Assembly: GCA_002213445.1 (NCBI GenBank)
Contig: NJIE01000008.1
Location: 310,001 to 374,000, forward strand
Reading direction: 5' to 3'
DNA from: Xenophilus sp. AP218F
GTDB taxonomy: Bacteria; Pseudomonadota; Gammaproteobacteria; Burkholderiales; Chromobacteriaceae
Length of the DNA: 64,000 nucleotides
The position numbers and the translations under genes are program-made. Shown here piece after piece: positions 28,914 through 37,517 of this stretch. The notes under the pieces were generated by a model. The model made no database searches. It was not told where the DNA came from and saw only the letters and a program-made list of their open reading frames with translations. Each line of letters begins with the position of its first letter. The first letter of the stretch is position 1.

Positions 28914-29882
28914 TCAGCGTGCGATGGGGGCGAAGTGGCTGGGCGCGCCGTCGGCGAAGACCAGGGCGTAGCGGCTTTCGTCGATCTCGCCGCGTTTTTG
29001 CAGCCGGATGCGCCCGTTTTCCCGAATGGCGGCGGCGTGCCAAGGCGTCAGCCAGGCGTCGTCGCTATCTGCCAGCCGGATGCCGATCTTGGGCGAGCTG
29101 GCGAATTGCGGATGGATGGACAGCCGCAGGCAGTCGGGAAAGGCCTGTTCCAGCAGCCGGCTCCAGGCGTTGCTGCGTTGCATGACGCGATAGGCCGCGC
29201 CGCGCGCCAGCTTTTGCCGCGCGTTGCGGCTCAGGCCGGCGAAGCGCGTCAGCCCCTCCATGTCTTCCAGCAGGAAGCGGGTAAGGCCCTGATGCATGGC
29301 CTGGGTGGCCAGGTCGTCGCGGCATTGCGAGCGGATGCGCTCGATGGAATCGCTGAACAGGATCAGCAATTCCTCGCGCTGGGAATCCGGGTCGTGGATA
29401 TAGGGGAAGGCCTGGCGCAGCGCGTAGAAATCGAAACGCTCGGGATAATGCCTGCGGCAATAGGCTTCCAGCGCGGCTTCGTAGCGGGCCACCTGCGGGT
29501 CCGGAATATGGACCAGGTCGGCGAAGCAATGGCCGTCGGGGCATAGCAGCAGCCGCGCGCCGGGGGCGTGGACGGCGGCGATCTCCCGGCACAGCGCATC
29601 CAGATTGGCCAGCGCGTGGTGTTCGGCCAGGTCCGGCATCTCGCCCAGCGTTTTGCTGCGATTGGGCGATTTGCCGGGAAAGGCGGGCAGCAGCATCCGC
29701 AAGGGTTCGCCAGCCTCGATGGCGGCGGCGATCTTGCGCGCATGGACGGGGTGGGGCCTGGCCTGCTCGGATTCGGGCGCGGCCTCGAGCAGCCTGCGGC
29801 GGCGCTGCAGGATGTCCAGTATGGCCTGCGCTTGCCGCTGGACTGCCGAACAAGCGGCAGGCGGCGTAAAAAGCATGTTCAC
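28914..29882 (-). CDS. Isonitrile (isocyanide) synthase, PvcA/IsnA family
   Basis: 322 residues. Family blocks in order: LLPAFPGKSPNRSKTLGEMPDLAEH (PAFPGKSPN at 66-74, quoted only for position), a CPDGHCFADLVHIPDP segment, ARGAAYRVMQRSNAWSRLL, LRLSIHPQ, PKIGIRL and WLTPWHAAAI. These enzymes turn the alpha-amino group of Tyr or Trp into an isonitrile using ribulose 5-phosphate as carbon source. The GTG start is favoured by AGGA 8 nt upstream; an ATG lies two codons later. It is first in the two-gene operon, with a candidate promoter at 29981-30009. The amino acid substrate is not predictable here. Confidence 0.9.
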   Translation of the reverse strand: MNMLFTPPAACSAVQRQAQAILDILQRRRRLLEAAPESEQARPHPVHARKIAAAIEAGEPLRMLLPAFPGKSPNRSKTLGEMPDLAEHHALANLDALCREIAAVHAPGARLLLCPDGHCFADLVHIPDPQVARYEAALEAYCRRHYPERFDFYALRQAFPYIHDPDSQREELLILFSDSIERIRSQCRDDLATQAMHQGLTRFLLEDMEGLTRFAGLSRNARQKLARGAAYRVMQRSNAWSRLLEQAFPDCLRLSIHPQFASSPKIGIRLADSDDAWLTPWHAAAIRENGRIRLQKRGEIDESRYALVFADGAPSHFAPIAR

Positions 29883-29980
29883 GATGGATTTCCTGTGTGG
29901 GGTGACGGTTTGTCGGGCAAGCCTGGCTGAGGATTCTAGAAAGTCCGGCGTCGGGATTTCGCAGCCAAAAGGTTATGCCG

Positions 29981-30009
29981 ATATGAATTTTTCTCATAAG
30001 GGAGCGCAA
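29981..30009 (-). promoter_or_regulatory. Candidate promoter of the isonitrile operon
   Basis: On the minus strand TTGCGC (30004-30009) and TCATAT (29981-29986) are separated by 17 bp. The -10 region sits in a small dyad, TATGA (29982-29986) and TCATA (29994-29998), which could bind a regulator. A start near 29975 would give a leader of about 90 nt. Weak -10 match, so moderate confidence. Confidence 0.4.
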
Positions 30010-30247
30010 GGGCGCGCCTGAGGGCGACGGTTGTCGCTTGCTGGTGGATTTATTGTTTCTTGAGCGGAAACGATGCGAATCGCCCCGCGGCGAGGGGAGC
30101 GCGCGGCGCGTGTGGATCGCGATGCAGGCGGCGCGCGGCGCATGGCGCGATGATGGGCAACCGCCGGAAGCGACGGGCCTTGGCGACGGCGCGGCGCGGC
30201 GGATTTCATTCGAATCAGGTTAGTCCTGATGGGCTGTTTGACGGCAA

Positions 30248-30266
30248 TCTCATTTTGTGAATGAGA
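30248..30266. promoter_or_regulatory. AT-rich dyad resembling a Fur box
   Basis: TCTCATT (30248-30254) and AATGAGA (30260-30266) form a perfect 7-bp inverted repeat around TTGTG. AATGAGAATT is close to half of a classical Fur box. It is about 365 bp from the isonitrile start and 257 bp from kup. Regulator identity is inference. Confidence 0.3.
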
Positions 30267-30410
30267 ATTTGTTGTATCCATATCGCAACAGTCGCGACTG
30301 CCGGCGGCGCTTGTCGACATTTTTATCCGTTGCCGGCAAATGTTTAGACGCGGTTTATCGGCGGCTGCTTAGCATCGTCTTGTTGATGACTCTTGAAGAC
30401 GGAGCTTTGC

Positions 30411-30533
30411 ATGCGAATCTGCCTGTGCCGCCGCTGGACCATCGGCCGCAGCCTGCGCGACAGACGCCGCGCCCAGCTCGCCCCCGCGTCCTTTTCGGCG
30501 ATCGCCGCCGCGGAGCGAAACCATGGCCACTGA
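30411..30533 (+). CDS. Small upstream ORF overlapping kup start
   Basis: Forty codons beginning MRICLCRRWTIG and ending RNHGH, with nine arginines and two cysteines. It has GGAG 6 nt before the ATG, as good as the kup site. Its stop codon (30531-30533) lies inside the kup coding start in another frame, an 11-bp overlap, so ribosomes finishing it could re-initiate at kup. It may be a leader peptide or a chance ORF; no homology recognised. Confidence 0.35.
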   Translation: MRICLCRRWTIGRSLRDRRRAQLAPASFSAIAAAERNHGH

Positions 30534-32442
30534 ACTGCGCGTCGATAGCCTTCCCTCCATTCCGCTTGACTCTCCGCCCCGTGAAAAATCGCTGGCCATG
30601 CTGGCGCTGGCCGCGCTCGGCGTCGTTTTCGGCGATTTGGGCACCAGCCCGTTGTACGCGCTGCAAGAAGCGTTCAGCGGTCGCCACGGCGTGGCGGCCA
30701 CGCCGCAGAACGTGATAGGCGTGGTGTCTTTGTTTTTGTGGTCGCTGATCCTGATGGTCAGCGTCAAATACGTGCTGGTGCTGATGCGGGCCGACAACAA
30801 GGGAGAAGGCGGCATTCTCGCCTTGCTGGCTCAGATCACCCAGGACGGGCGGGCCGGCCGCTGGCGGCGGACATGGATAATGCTGGGTCTGGCCGGGGCG
30901 GCCATGCTGTACGGCGACGGGGTGATTACGCCGGCGGTGTCGGTGCTCAGCGCGGTGGAGGGGCTGAAAGTGGCCGCGCCCTCATTGTCGCCGTACGTAT
31001 TGCCGTTGACGGTGGCCATTCTTGTCGGCCTGTTCCTGTTGCAGCCCTTCGGCTCGGGGCGGGTGGGCGCGGTGTTCGGCCCGGTGCTCGCCGCCTGGTT
31101 CGTCGCCATCGGCGCGCTGGGGCTGAATGCCCTGGCGGATAACCCGGCGATCCTGCAAGCGGTCAATCCGCTGCGCGGAATCGAGTACTTCCAGCGCAAC
31201 GGCGTGGCCGGCTTTGTTTCGCTGGGCGCGGTCGTATTGTGTCTCACCGGAGCCGAGGCCTTGTACGCCGATATGGGCCACTTCGGCGCGCGCCCGATCC
31301 GCCTCGCCTGGTATGGCCTGGCGCTGCCGGCCCTGATCCTGAGCTATCTGGGGCAGGGCGCTTTGCTGTTGTCGCATCCCGAGCTGGCGGCGCGGCCGTT
31401 CTATTCCATGGTGCCGGGCTGGGCGCTCTATCCGATGGTGGGGCTGGCGACGCTGGCCACCATCGTCGCCTCGCAGGCGCTGATTGCCGCGGTGTTTTCG
31501 CTGACGCGGCAATCGGCGCAGCTGGGCTTTTTCCCGAGGGTCAAGGTGCTGCACACTTCGGGCAGCCGCATCGGCCAAATCTATCTGCCCTTGCTCAACT
31601 GGGTATTGATGGCCGCCACGGTGGCGGTGGCGCTCGGCTTTGGCGAATCCGGCCGGCTGGCGGCGGCGTTCGGCCTCGCCGTGTCGGCGACGATGACCAT
31701 CACCACGGTCCTGCTGGCGGCGCTGGCGCGGCGCGCTTGGGGATGGTCGTGGCCGGCGGTGGCGGCGCTAGGCCTCTTGTTGCTGATCGACCTCGCGTTT
31801 CTCGGCGCGAACCTGCTCAAGTTCCTTGACGGCGGCTGGCTGCCTCTGCTGATCGGCGCGTTGTTGTTCGCGGTGATGGGCGGCTGGTTTGTCGGCCGGC
31901 AATGGCAGGCGCGCGAGCGCGAGGCGCGGGCCTTGCCCTTGGCCAGCCTGCTTGACAGCCTGGCAGCCCAGAGCGTGGTCCGCACGCCGGGGATGAGCGT
32001 GTTCCTGTCCGATAGCGCCGAAGGCACGCCGCTAGTGTTGCTGCACCACCTCAAGCACAACCAGGCCTTGTCGCGGCAGGTCGTGCTGCTGACGCTGCAA
32101 ACGCTGGAGCGGCCGCGAGTCGATGGCGACAGGGTTTCCGCGCAGTGGCTGGGCCAGGGGGTGGCCCGCGTGGTGGCGCGCCATGGCTATATGGAAGAAG
32201 CCGACGTGCCCGCCGCCTTGCGCCTGGCCGCGAGCCGGCTGGAGATCGCCTTGCCCGAGGTTGCCTGCATCAGCTATTACCTGGGCCGCCAGAGCGTGGT
32301 GGCCAGGACGGGGAGCGGGCGGCTGCGGCGCGGCGTGGTCGGTTTTTATGCTTTTTTGCGACAGAACGAGCGCAGCGCCACGCTTTGCTTCGGCCTGCCG
32401 CCCAACCGGGTGGTGGAGCTGGGCGCGCGCATCGAGCTGTAA
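30523..32442 (+). CDS. kup: Low-affinity potassium transporter Kup
   Basis: 639 residues, normal Kup length. Near the N-terminus AALGVVFGDLGTSPLYALQEAF is the family signature, followed by RADNKGEGGILALLAQIT and YGDGVITPAVSVLSAVEGL. Twelve membrane helices are predicted, then a cytosolic C-terminal domain with NRVVELGARIEL at the end. It takes up K+ with protons and matters at low pH or low K+ supply. GGAG lies 7 nt before the ATG. The small ORF upstream may couple to it. Confidence 0.95.
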   Translation: MATELRVDSLPSIPLDSPPREKSLAMLALAALGVVFGDLGTSPLYALQEAFSGRHGVAATPQNVIGVVSLFLWSLILMVSVKYVLVLMRADNKGEGGILALLAQITQDGRAGRWRRTWIMLGLAGAAMLYGDGVITPAVSVLSAVEGLKVAAPSLSPYVLPLTVAILVGLFLLQPFGSGRVGAVFGPVLAAWFVAIGALGLNALADNPAILQAVNPLRGIEYFQRNGVAGFVSLGAVVLCLTGAEALYADMGHFGARPIRLAWYGLALPALILSYLGQGALLLSHPELAARPFYSMVPGWALYPMVGLATLATIVASQALIAAVFSLTRQSAQLGFFPRVKVLHTSGSRIGQIYLPLLNWVLMAATVAVALGFGESGRLAAAFGLAVSATMTITTVLLAALARRAWGWSWPAVAALGLLLLIDLAFLGANLLKFLDGGWLPLLIGALLFAVMGGWFVGRQWQAREREARALPLASLLDSLAAQSVVRTPGMSVFLSDSAEGTPLVLLHHLKHNQALSRQVVLLTLQTLERPRVDGDRVSAQWLGQGVARVVARHGYMEEADVPAALRLAASRLEIALPEVACISYYLGRQSVVARTGSGRLRRGVVGFYAFLRQNERSATLCFGLPPNRVVELGARIEL

Positions 32443-32703
32443 ACGCGCGGGGGCGGCGCGGATGGCCGGAAATCCAGGGCCGCGCTTTGCCCGCTTGTCA
32501 ATCGCAAGAGCGACCATCTTGTTTCGATTTTCAACATGACATGTTCGTTTTTTGATTGTTTTGCCGATCTTGATCTAGGCAATGGCGGCGTAAAGTGTCA
32601 TTCTTTCCGCCTTCTGAAGTTTTAGGCCGGATTATTCGGCCTCGCGGCGCGCCGCGGGGGCAAGTCGGATCTGCATCAAGAATTAGAAGAGAGTTAGTTG
32701 GAC

Positions 32704-34230
32704 ATGGAAAAGAAGCAAGAAACCCCTGAGTTGCGGCGCGCCTTGCAGGCCCGCCACCTCTCCATGATCGCCATCGGCGGCTCCATCGGCACCGGCCTGT
32801 TCCTGGCTTCGGGCGCGACGGTGGCCGGCGCCGGCGCCGGCGGCGCGCTGCTGGCCTACGCGCTGATTGGCCTGATGGTGTACTTCCTGATGACCAGCCT
32901 GGGCGAGATGGCGGCCTTCATGCCGGTATCCGGTTCATTCCAGGTGTACGGTTCGCGTTTCGTCGATCCTGCCTTCGGCTTTGCCCAGGGCTGGAACTAC
33001 TGGTACAACTGGGCGATCACCATCGCCGTCGAGCTGGCCGCGGCGGCCATCATCATGCATTACTGGTTTCCCGCTGTGCCGGGCATTGTCTGGAGCGCCG
33101 GCTTCCTGGTGATCATCTTCTCGCTCAACTACTTCTCGGTGAAGGGTTTCGGCGAGGCCGAGTTCTGGTGCTCCATGCTCAAGGTGTTCACCATCGTCGC
33201 CTTCATCATCATCGGCTTCATGATGATCTTCGGCATCATGACCGAGCCGGAGCCAAGCCGCATCGCGCCGGGCCTGCAGGTGATGATGCAGGGAGAAGGG
33301 CCGTTTGTCGGCGGCGTCGCCGCTTTTGTCGGTGTGGCCATGGTGGTGGGCTTTTCCTTCCAGGGCACCGAGCTGATCGGCGTGGCCGCCGGCGAATCCG
33401 CCAATCCGGGCCGCACCATTCCGCGCGCCGTGCGCCAGATATTCTGGCGCATCCTGATGTTCTACATGCTGTCCATCCTGATCATCAGCCTGATCCTGCC
33501 GTACAACGACCCGTTGCTGTTGAAGAACGACATGAAGGACGTCGGCGCCAGCCCGTTCACGCTGGTGTTCTCCCGCGCCGGCCTCGCCATGGCGGCCAGC
33601 GTGATGAACGCGGTGATCCTGTCCGCGATTCTGTCCGCGGGCAACTCCGGCATGTACGCCTCCACCCGCATGCTGTACGCGATGGCCAAAAACGGCATGG
33701 CGCCCAAGCTGTTCGCCAGGCTGTCGTCCAACGGCGTGCCGCGCAACGCCTTGTACGCCACCGCGTTGATCGCCTGCCTGTGCTTCCTGACCTCGCTGTT
33801 TGAAAGCAACGCGGTGTACATGTGGCTGCTGAACTCTTCGGGCATGACCGGCTTCATCGCCTGGCTGGGCGTCGCCATCAGCCATTACCGTTTCCGCCGC
33901 GCCTATGTGCGCCAGGGTTACGATCTGGCCGATCTGCCCTACAAGGCCAAGTGGTTTCCGCTGGGGCCGCTGTTCGCTTTCGCGCTGTGCGTGCTGATCA
34001 TGCTGGGCCAGAACTACGCCGCCTTCACCGCCGCCAAGGTGGATTGGAACGGCGTCATCGCCACCTATCTGGGCATTCCGCTGTTCATCGCCTTCTGGCT
34101 GGGCTACAAGCTCAAGCATAAGACCCGGCTGGTGCCGCTGGCCGAGGTGGATCTGGCGGAATTCCACGCCAAGGCGCGCGAGCAGCGCCTGGCCGACAAG
34201 GGCCATCTCGCCGTCGACGCCGCGCGCTGA
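32704..34230 (+). CDS. APC-family amino acid permease, LysP-like
   Basis: 508 residues. LQARHLSMIAIGGSIGTGLFLASGATVAGAG is the APC signature, covering about residues 13-43. The segment GFAQGWNYWYNWAITIAVELAAA closely resembles E. coli LysP, suggesting lysine uptake; other basic amino acids remain possible. Twelve helices are predicted. ATG at 32704 is chosen; a TTG two codons earlier is possible, since both share the weak site AGAAGAGAG. The 261-bp gap upstream has only a small hairpin AGGCCG/CGGCCT at 32624-32642, and no lysine-riboswitch-like sequence. Confidence 0.87.
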   Translation: MEKKQETPELRRALQARHLSMIAIGGSIGTGLFLASGATVAGAGAGGALLAYALIGLMVYFLMTSLGEMAAFMPVSGSFQVYGSRFVDPAFGFAQGWNYWYNWAITIAVELAAAAIIMHYWFPAVPGIVWSAGFLVIIFSLNYFSVKGFGEAEFWCSMLKVFTIVAFIIIGFMMIFGIMTEPEPSRIAPGLQVMMQGEGPFVGGVAAFVGVAMVVGFSFQGTELIGVAAGESANPGRTIPRAVRQIFWRILMFYMLSILIISLILPYNDPLLLKNDMKDVGASPFTLVFSRAGLAMAASVMNAVILSAILSAGNSGMYASTRMLYAMAKNGMAPKLFARLSSNGVPRNALYATALIACLCFLTSLFESNAVYMWLLNSSGMTGFIAWLGVAISHYRFRRAYVRQGYDLADLPYKAKWFPLGPLFAFALCVLIMLGQNYAAFTAAKVDWNGVIATYLGIPLFIAFWLGYKLKHKTRLVPLAEVDLAEFHAKAREQRLADKGHLAVDAAR

Positions 34231-34254
34231 TCGACTGGCAGGCTCGTCCAAAAC

Positions 34255-34284
34255 AAAGCCCCGCGACGCGTCGCGGGGCTTTTT
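34255..34284. terminator. Bidirectional intrinsic terminator
   Basis: A palindrome with arms 34255-34268 and 34269-34282, core GCCCCGCGACG, and a T run at 34280-34284. It lies between the rightward permease gene and the leftward nitronate monooxygenase gene. Confidence 0.9.
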
Positions 34285-34302
34285 CATGCCAAGCGGCCGC
34301 GG

Positions 34303-35337
34303 TCAGAAAACGCCTTGCAGCCGCTGCCGGCAGTCGGCCGCCTGCCGCAGAATGCGCTCGAACAGTTCGGCCACCGAAGGGACGTCGTCGATCAGGCCCT
34401 GCGCCTGGCCGATCAGCTGCACGCCGCGTTGGTGGTCGCCGTCCTGGATCGCCAGCCGGATGGCTTCGGTGGCGGCTCCGAACTGCGCCAGCTGGCGCAG
34501 CGCCTGCGGCTGCTTCAGCACCCCGCCCAGCACCACCTTGCCGACCGGCATGCCCATCTTGCGCGCCGCCTGGCTGGCTTGCCAGCTGGCGGCGAACAGG
34601 CCCAGCGGCTTGCGGGTGGCCCTGCGCGCGGCGGGGCTGTCCATCACCCTGCACCACAGCCCGTCGAAATTGCGCGAATAAAGCGTGTCGCCCACGCCGC
34701 GCTCGCGGATCATCTCCTTGGTGGTGGCGTGCACCGGGCTTTCCCGCGTCATCGCCAGCCGGGAGCCCATCGCCACGCCGTCGGCCCCCAGCGCCAGGGC
34801 GGCGAGCAGGCCGTTGCCGTCGGCGAAGCCGCCGGCGGCGATGAGAGGCAAGGAGCAAGCCTGGCGGATGGCCGGAACCAGCACCAGCGAGGTGACTTCG
34901 CCGCCATGGGCCGCCGCCTCGTGGCCGGTGACCAGCAAGGCGTCCGCGCCGGATTTTTCGGCCGAGCGCGCATGTTTTTCGGTGACGACGGTGGCGATCG
35001 CCTTGCCGCCGTAAGCGTGAGCGCGCTTGACGATCCAGTCGCCCTTGCCCAGGGAGAAATTGATGACCGGCACCTGCTCCTGCAGGGCGACCTCCGCATT
35101 CTCCGCCGCGCCGGGCATCATCAGCGTGCAGCCGACGCCGAAGGGCTTGTCGCTCAGCTGGCGGATGCGGCGGATGGCGGCGCGGGTTTGCTCGGCGCTG
35201 AGCGGGCCGGAGGCCAGAATGCCAAGGCCGCCCGCGTTGCCGACGGCGGCTACCAGCTCTGGCGTGGCGATATAACTCATGCCCGGGCAGATCAGCGGGT
35301 GCTGGATGCCCAGCAGGCGGGTGAGGGCGGTTTGCAT
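34303..35337 (-). CDS. Nitronate monooxygenase family flavoprotein
   Basis: 344 residues, FMN-binding TIM barrel of the NMO/2-nitropropane dioxygenase family. Blocks: QHPLICPGMSYIATPELVAAV, NAGGLGILASG, LLVTGHEAAAHGG and the phosphate site LIAAGGFADGNGLLAALALGADGVAMGSR. The GHEAAAHGG segment carries the histidine used as base in class I NMOs. It oxidises alkyl nitronates such as propionate 3-nitronate, a detoxification role. FabK-type enoyl reductases are related, but the HGG motif favours NMO. Single leftward gene. Confidence 0.87.
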   Translation of the reverse strand: MQTALTRLLGIQHPLICPGMSYIATPELVAAVGNAGGLGILASGPLSAEQTRAAIRRIRQLSDKPFGVGCTLMMPGAAENAEVALQEQVPVINFSLGKGDWIVKRAHAYGGKAIATVVTEKHARSAEKSGADALLVTGHEAAAHGGEVTSLVLVPAIRQACSLPLIAAGGFADGNGLLAALALGADGVAMGSRLAMTRESPVHATTKEMIRERGVGDTLYSRNFDGLWCRVMDSPAARRATRKPLGLFAASWQASQAARKMGMPVGKVVLGGVLKQPQALRQLAQFGAATEAIRLAIQDGDHQRGVQLIGQAQGLIDDVPSVAELFERILRQAADCRQRLQGVF

Positions 35338-35414
35338 GATCGTGAGCGGCTATCGGTTACAATGACGGCCTATTGTTCATGTATTTGTCCTGAAATTCAA
35401 ACGATTGTTTAGAT

Positions 35415-35606
35415 ATGCGGCTGATCATTCTGGTGGCGTGGGTATACGTGGTGCTGATGCTGGCGGTCACGCAGGACAGCGCGGCGGCGGGCGCGGCGAT
35501 GCTGTTTTTCCTGGGCGTGGCGCCGATCTGGTTCTTCGCCTGGGTGGCGCGCAAGAAATTGCAACAACGCCGCCGCGCTTTGCAGGAAAAAGACGGCCAG
35601 GCTTGA
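35415..35606 (+). CDS. Small two-pass membrane protein, 63 residues
   Basis: Two hydrophobic helices (LIILVAWVYVVLMLAV and AAMLFFLGVAPIWFFAWVA) and a basic, charged C-terminus (ARKKLQQRRRALQEKDGQA), which should face the cytoplasm. No family recognised. It lies just before the rpsB promoter, whose -35 overlaps its stop codon. Confidence 0.65.
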   Translation: MRLIILVAWVYVVLMLAVTQDSAAAGAAMLFFLGVAPIWFFAWVARKKLQQRRRALQEKDGQA

Positions 35607-35632
35607 GGCGCTGGCTGGAAAAGTGCTAGAAT
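35603..35632 (+). promoter_or_regulatory. rpsB-tsf promoter
   Basis: TTGAGG (35603-35608) and TAGAAT (35627-35632) are spaced by 18 bp, a good sigma-70 promoter. Transcription should start near 35640, giving a leader of roughly 115 nt before rpsB. Confidence 0.65.
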
Positions 35633-35671
35633 CCCGCGTTCTTCGCCATCCGGCGGGGAAAACACTACGCA

Positions 35672-35728
35672 CATCCGCGCCACAAGGGTGCCGCCGCTCG
35701 ATGAAAACGGCGGTTTTCTGCGCGGATG
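35672..35728 (+). promoter_or_regulatory. Structured rpsB leader (possible S2 autoregulatory element)
   Basis: A 9-bp outer stem CATCCGCGC (35672-35680) with GCGCGGATG (35720-35728) encloses CCGCCG (35691-35696) with CGGCGG (35708-35713). S2 represses rpsB-tsf through its leader in other proteobacteria; whether this fold is that element is inference. The ribosome binding site AGGAG lies 18 nt after the structure. Confidence 0.45.
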
Positions 35729-35756
35729 GAGGCTTAACCCTTTTAGGAGTTTTTGC

Positions 35757-36485
35757 ATGTCCACCAACGTTACCATGCGTCAAATGCTTGAGGCCGGCGT
35801 TCACTTCGGCCACCAAACCCGTTTCTGGAACCCGAAGATGGCCAAGTACATCTTCGGCAGCCGCAACAAGATTCACATCATCAACCTGGAAAAGACTCTG
35901 CCGCTGTTCGTGGAAGCCCAGGAGTATGTGCGTCGTCTGGCTGCCAACAAGGGTACCGTGATGTTCGTTGGCACCAAGCGTCAAGCGCGTGAGATCGTAC
36001 GTGAAGAAGCCGCTCGCAGCGGCATGCCGTTCGTTGACCACCGCTGGCTGGGCGGTATGCTGACCAACTACAAGACCGTGAAGCAGTCCATCAAGCGTCT
36101 TGAAGAGAAGCGTGCCATCCTGGAAAGCTCCGGCGACACCGGTTACAACAAGAAAGAACTGCTGGACCTGCAGCGCGAAGTTGAAAAGCTGGAGCGCTCG
36201 CTGGGCGGTATCAAGGATATGAAGGGCCTGCCGGACGCCATCTTCGTTATCGACACTGGCTACCAGAAGGGCACCATCGTCGAAGCCAAGAAACTGGGCA
36301 TTCCGGTTATCGGCGTTGTTGACACCAACAACTCCCCGGACGGCATCGATTACGTAATCCCGGGTAACGACGACTCCAGCCGCGCCATCCGCCTGTACGC
36401 TCGCGGCATCGCCGACGCGGTGCTGGAAGGTCGCGCGCAATCTCTGCAAGAGATCGTTGCTGCTGAATCGGCTCAAGCCGAGTAA
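35757..36485 (+). CDS. rpsB: 30S ribosomal protein S2
   Basis: 242 residues from [29 protein letters not shown], the conserved S2 N-terminus (beginning only, for recognition). [20 protein letters not shown] and [19 protein letters not shown] are signature regions. It is the late-binding protein of the small subunit platform. AGGAG sits 7-8 nt upstream. Codon use is strongly biased compared with the accessory genes, as expected of a highly expressed gene. First gene of the rpsB-tsf unit. Confidence 0.99.
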   Translation: MSTNVTMRQMLEAGVHFGHQTRFWNPKMAKYIFGSRNKIHIINLEKTLPLFVEAQEYVRRLAANKGTVMFVGTKRQAREIVREEAARSGMPFVDHRWLGGMLTNYKTVKQSIKRLEEKRAILESSGDTGYNKKELLDLQREVEKLERSLGGIKDMKGLPDAIFVIDTGYQKGTIVEAKKLGIPVIGVVDTNNSPDGIDYVIPGNDDSSRAIRLYARGIADAVLEGRAQSLQEIVAAESAQAE

Positions 36486-36491
36486 GCAGGC

Positions 36492-36516
36492 AAAGGGGGC
36501 GCAAGCCCCTTTTTTT
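36492..36516 (+). terminator. Intrinsic terminator/attenuator between rpsB and tsf
   Basis: GGGGC (36496-36500), loop GCAA, GCCCC (36505-36509), extended by AAAG/TTTT pairs and followed by a run of seven T (36510-36516). It probably lets only part of rpsB transcripts continue into tsf. Confidence 0.85.
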
Positions 36517-36560
36517 GGACCCGATCACTTACGTAATCTAAATCATTCAGGAGTAGGAAG

Positions 36561-37427
36561 ATGGCGGAAATCACCGCAAAAATGGTTTCGGATCTGCGCG
36601 TGGCTACCGGCCTCGGCATGATGGAATGCAAGAAGGCACTGGTTGAAGCCGAGGGCGACTTCGCCAAGGCTGAAGAAATCCTGCGCATCAAGTCCGGCAA
36701 CAAGGCCTCCAAGATGGCCGGCCGTCTGGCTGCCGAAGGCATCATCGGCTCCTTCGTCGAAGGCGGCGTAGGCGCGCTGGTTGAAGTCAACTGCGAAACC
36801 GACTTCGTAGCCAAGGACCCGACCTTCATCGCGCTAGCCACCGCTGCCGCCAAGGCTGTCGCTATCGCCAACCCGGCCGACGTGGAAGCTCTGGCTTCCG
36901 TCGAGGTTGACGGTCAGCAAGTGGAAGAAATCCGCAAGGCTGCCATCGCCAAGCTGGGCGAGAACATGACCATCCGTCGCTTCGTTCGCTACCAGACCGA
37001 AGGCGCGATCGCTACCTACCTGCACGGCGCCAAGATCGGCGTGATCGTCGACTACGCCGGCGAAGAGCAAGTGGGCAAGGACGTGGCCATGCACATCGCG
37101 GCTTCCAAGCCGATCTGCGTGTCCAAGGACCAGGTTCCGGCCGAGACTCTGGAGCAAGAACGCAAGATCTACACCGCCCAGGCTGCCGAATCCGGCAAGC
37201 CGGCCGATATCGTCGCCAAGATGGTTGAAGGCCGCGTGAACAAGTACCTGGCCGAAGTGACCCTGCTGGGCCAAGCCTTCGTCAAGAACCCGGATCAGAC
37301 CGTTGAAAAACTGCTGGCCGAGAAGAAGGCTTCCGTCAAGGCATTCGCCATGTTCGTAGTGGGCGAAGGCATTGAGAAGAAGGTTGTAGACTACGCAGCT
37401 GAAGTCGCTGCCGCCGCCAAGCTGTAA
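36561..37427 (+). CDS. tsf: Elongation factor Ts
   Basis: 288 residues. The N-terminal UBA-like domain has [19 protein letters not shown], followed by the core with [13 protein letters not shown] and the HIAASKP motif. It is the guanine nucleotide exchange factor for EF-Tu. Start ATGGCGGAAATCACC is preceded by GGAGTAGGAAG. It follows the rpsB terminator and is followed by a weaker hairpin. Confidence 0.98.
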   Translation: MAEITAKMVSDLRVATGLGMMECKKALVEAEGDFAKAEEILRIKSGNKASKMAGRLAAEGIIGSFVEGGVGALVEVNCETDFVAKDPTFIALATAAAKAVAIANPADVEALASVEVDGQQVEEIRKAAIAKLGENMTIRRFVRYQTEGAIATYLHGAKIGVIVDYAGEEQVGKDVAMHIAASKPICVSKDQVPAETLEQERKIYTAQAAESGKPADIVAKMVEGRVNKYLAEVTLLGQAFVKNPDQTVEKLLAEKKASVKAFAMFVVGEGIEKKVVDYAAEVAAAAKL

Positions 37428-37450
37428 TCCAGCCTGGTAAGCTATATTGA

Positions 37451-37478
37451 CGGCACCCTGCCCGCAGGGTGCCGTTTT
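37451..37478 (+). terminator. Hairpin with short T run after tsf
   Basis: An 11-bp stem (37451-37461 and 37464-37474, core GGCACCCTGC) with a 2-nt formal loop, followed by TTTT. A probable partial terminator between tsf and pyrH. Confidence 0.65.
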
Positions 37479-37517
37479 GCAAACTGAAATACCACAAACC
37501 GCCAATCCGAGGACATC

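Larger units (their letters stand above)
29883..30522. other. 640-bp intergenic region between isonitrile operon and kup
   Basis: The longest gap of the window. It holds the candidate isonitrile promoter (29981-30009), a GC-rich stretch at 30060-30210 without a convincing gene, a short hairpin ATCAGG/CCTGAT near 30215-30230, an AT-rich dyad at 30248-30266, and the small upstream ORF of kup (30411-30533). Several open frames cross it on both strands, but none has family-like sequence. Confidence 0.6.

Noticed and set aside
32443..32703. Lysine riboswitch before the LysP-like gene
   Set aside because: Only a small 6-bp hairpin is present; nothing like the long five-helix lysine aptamer.
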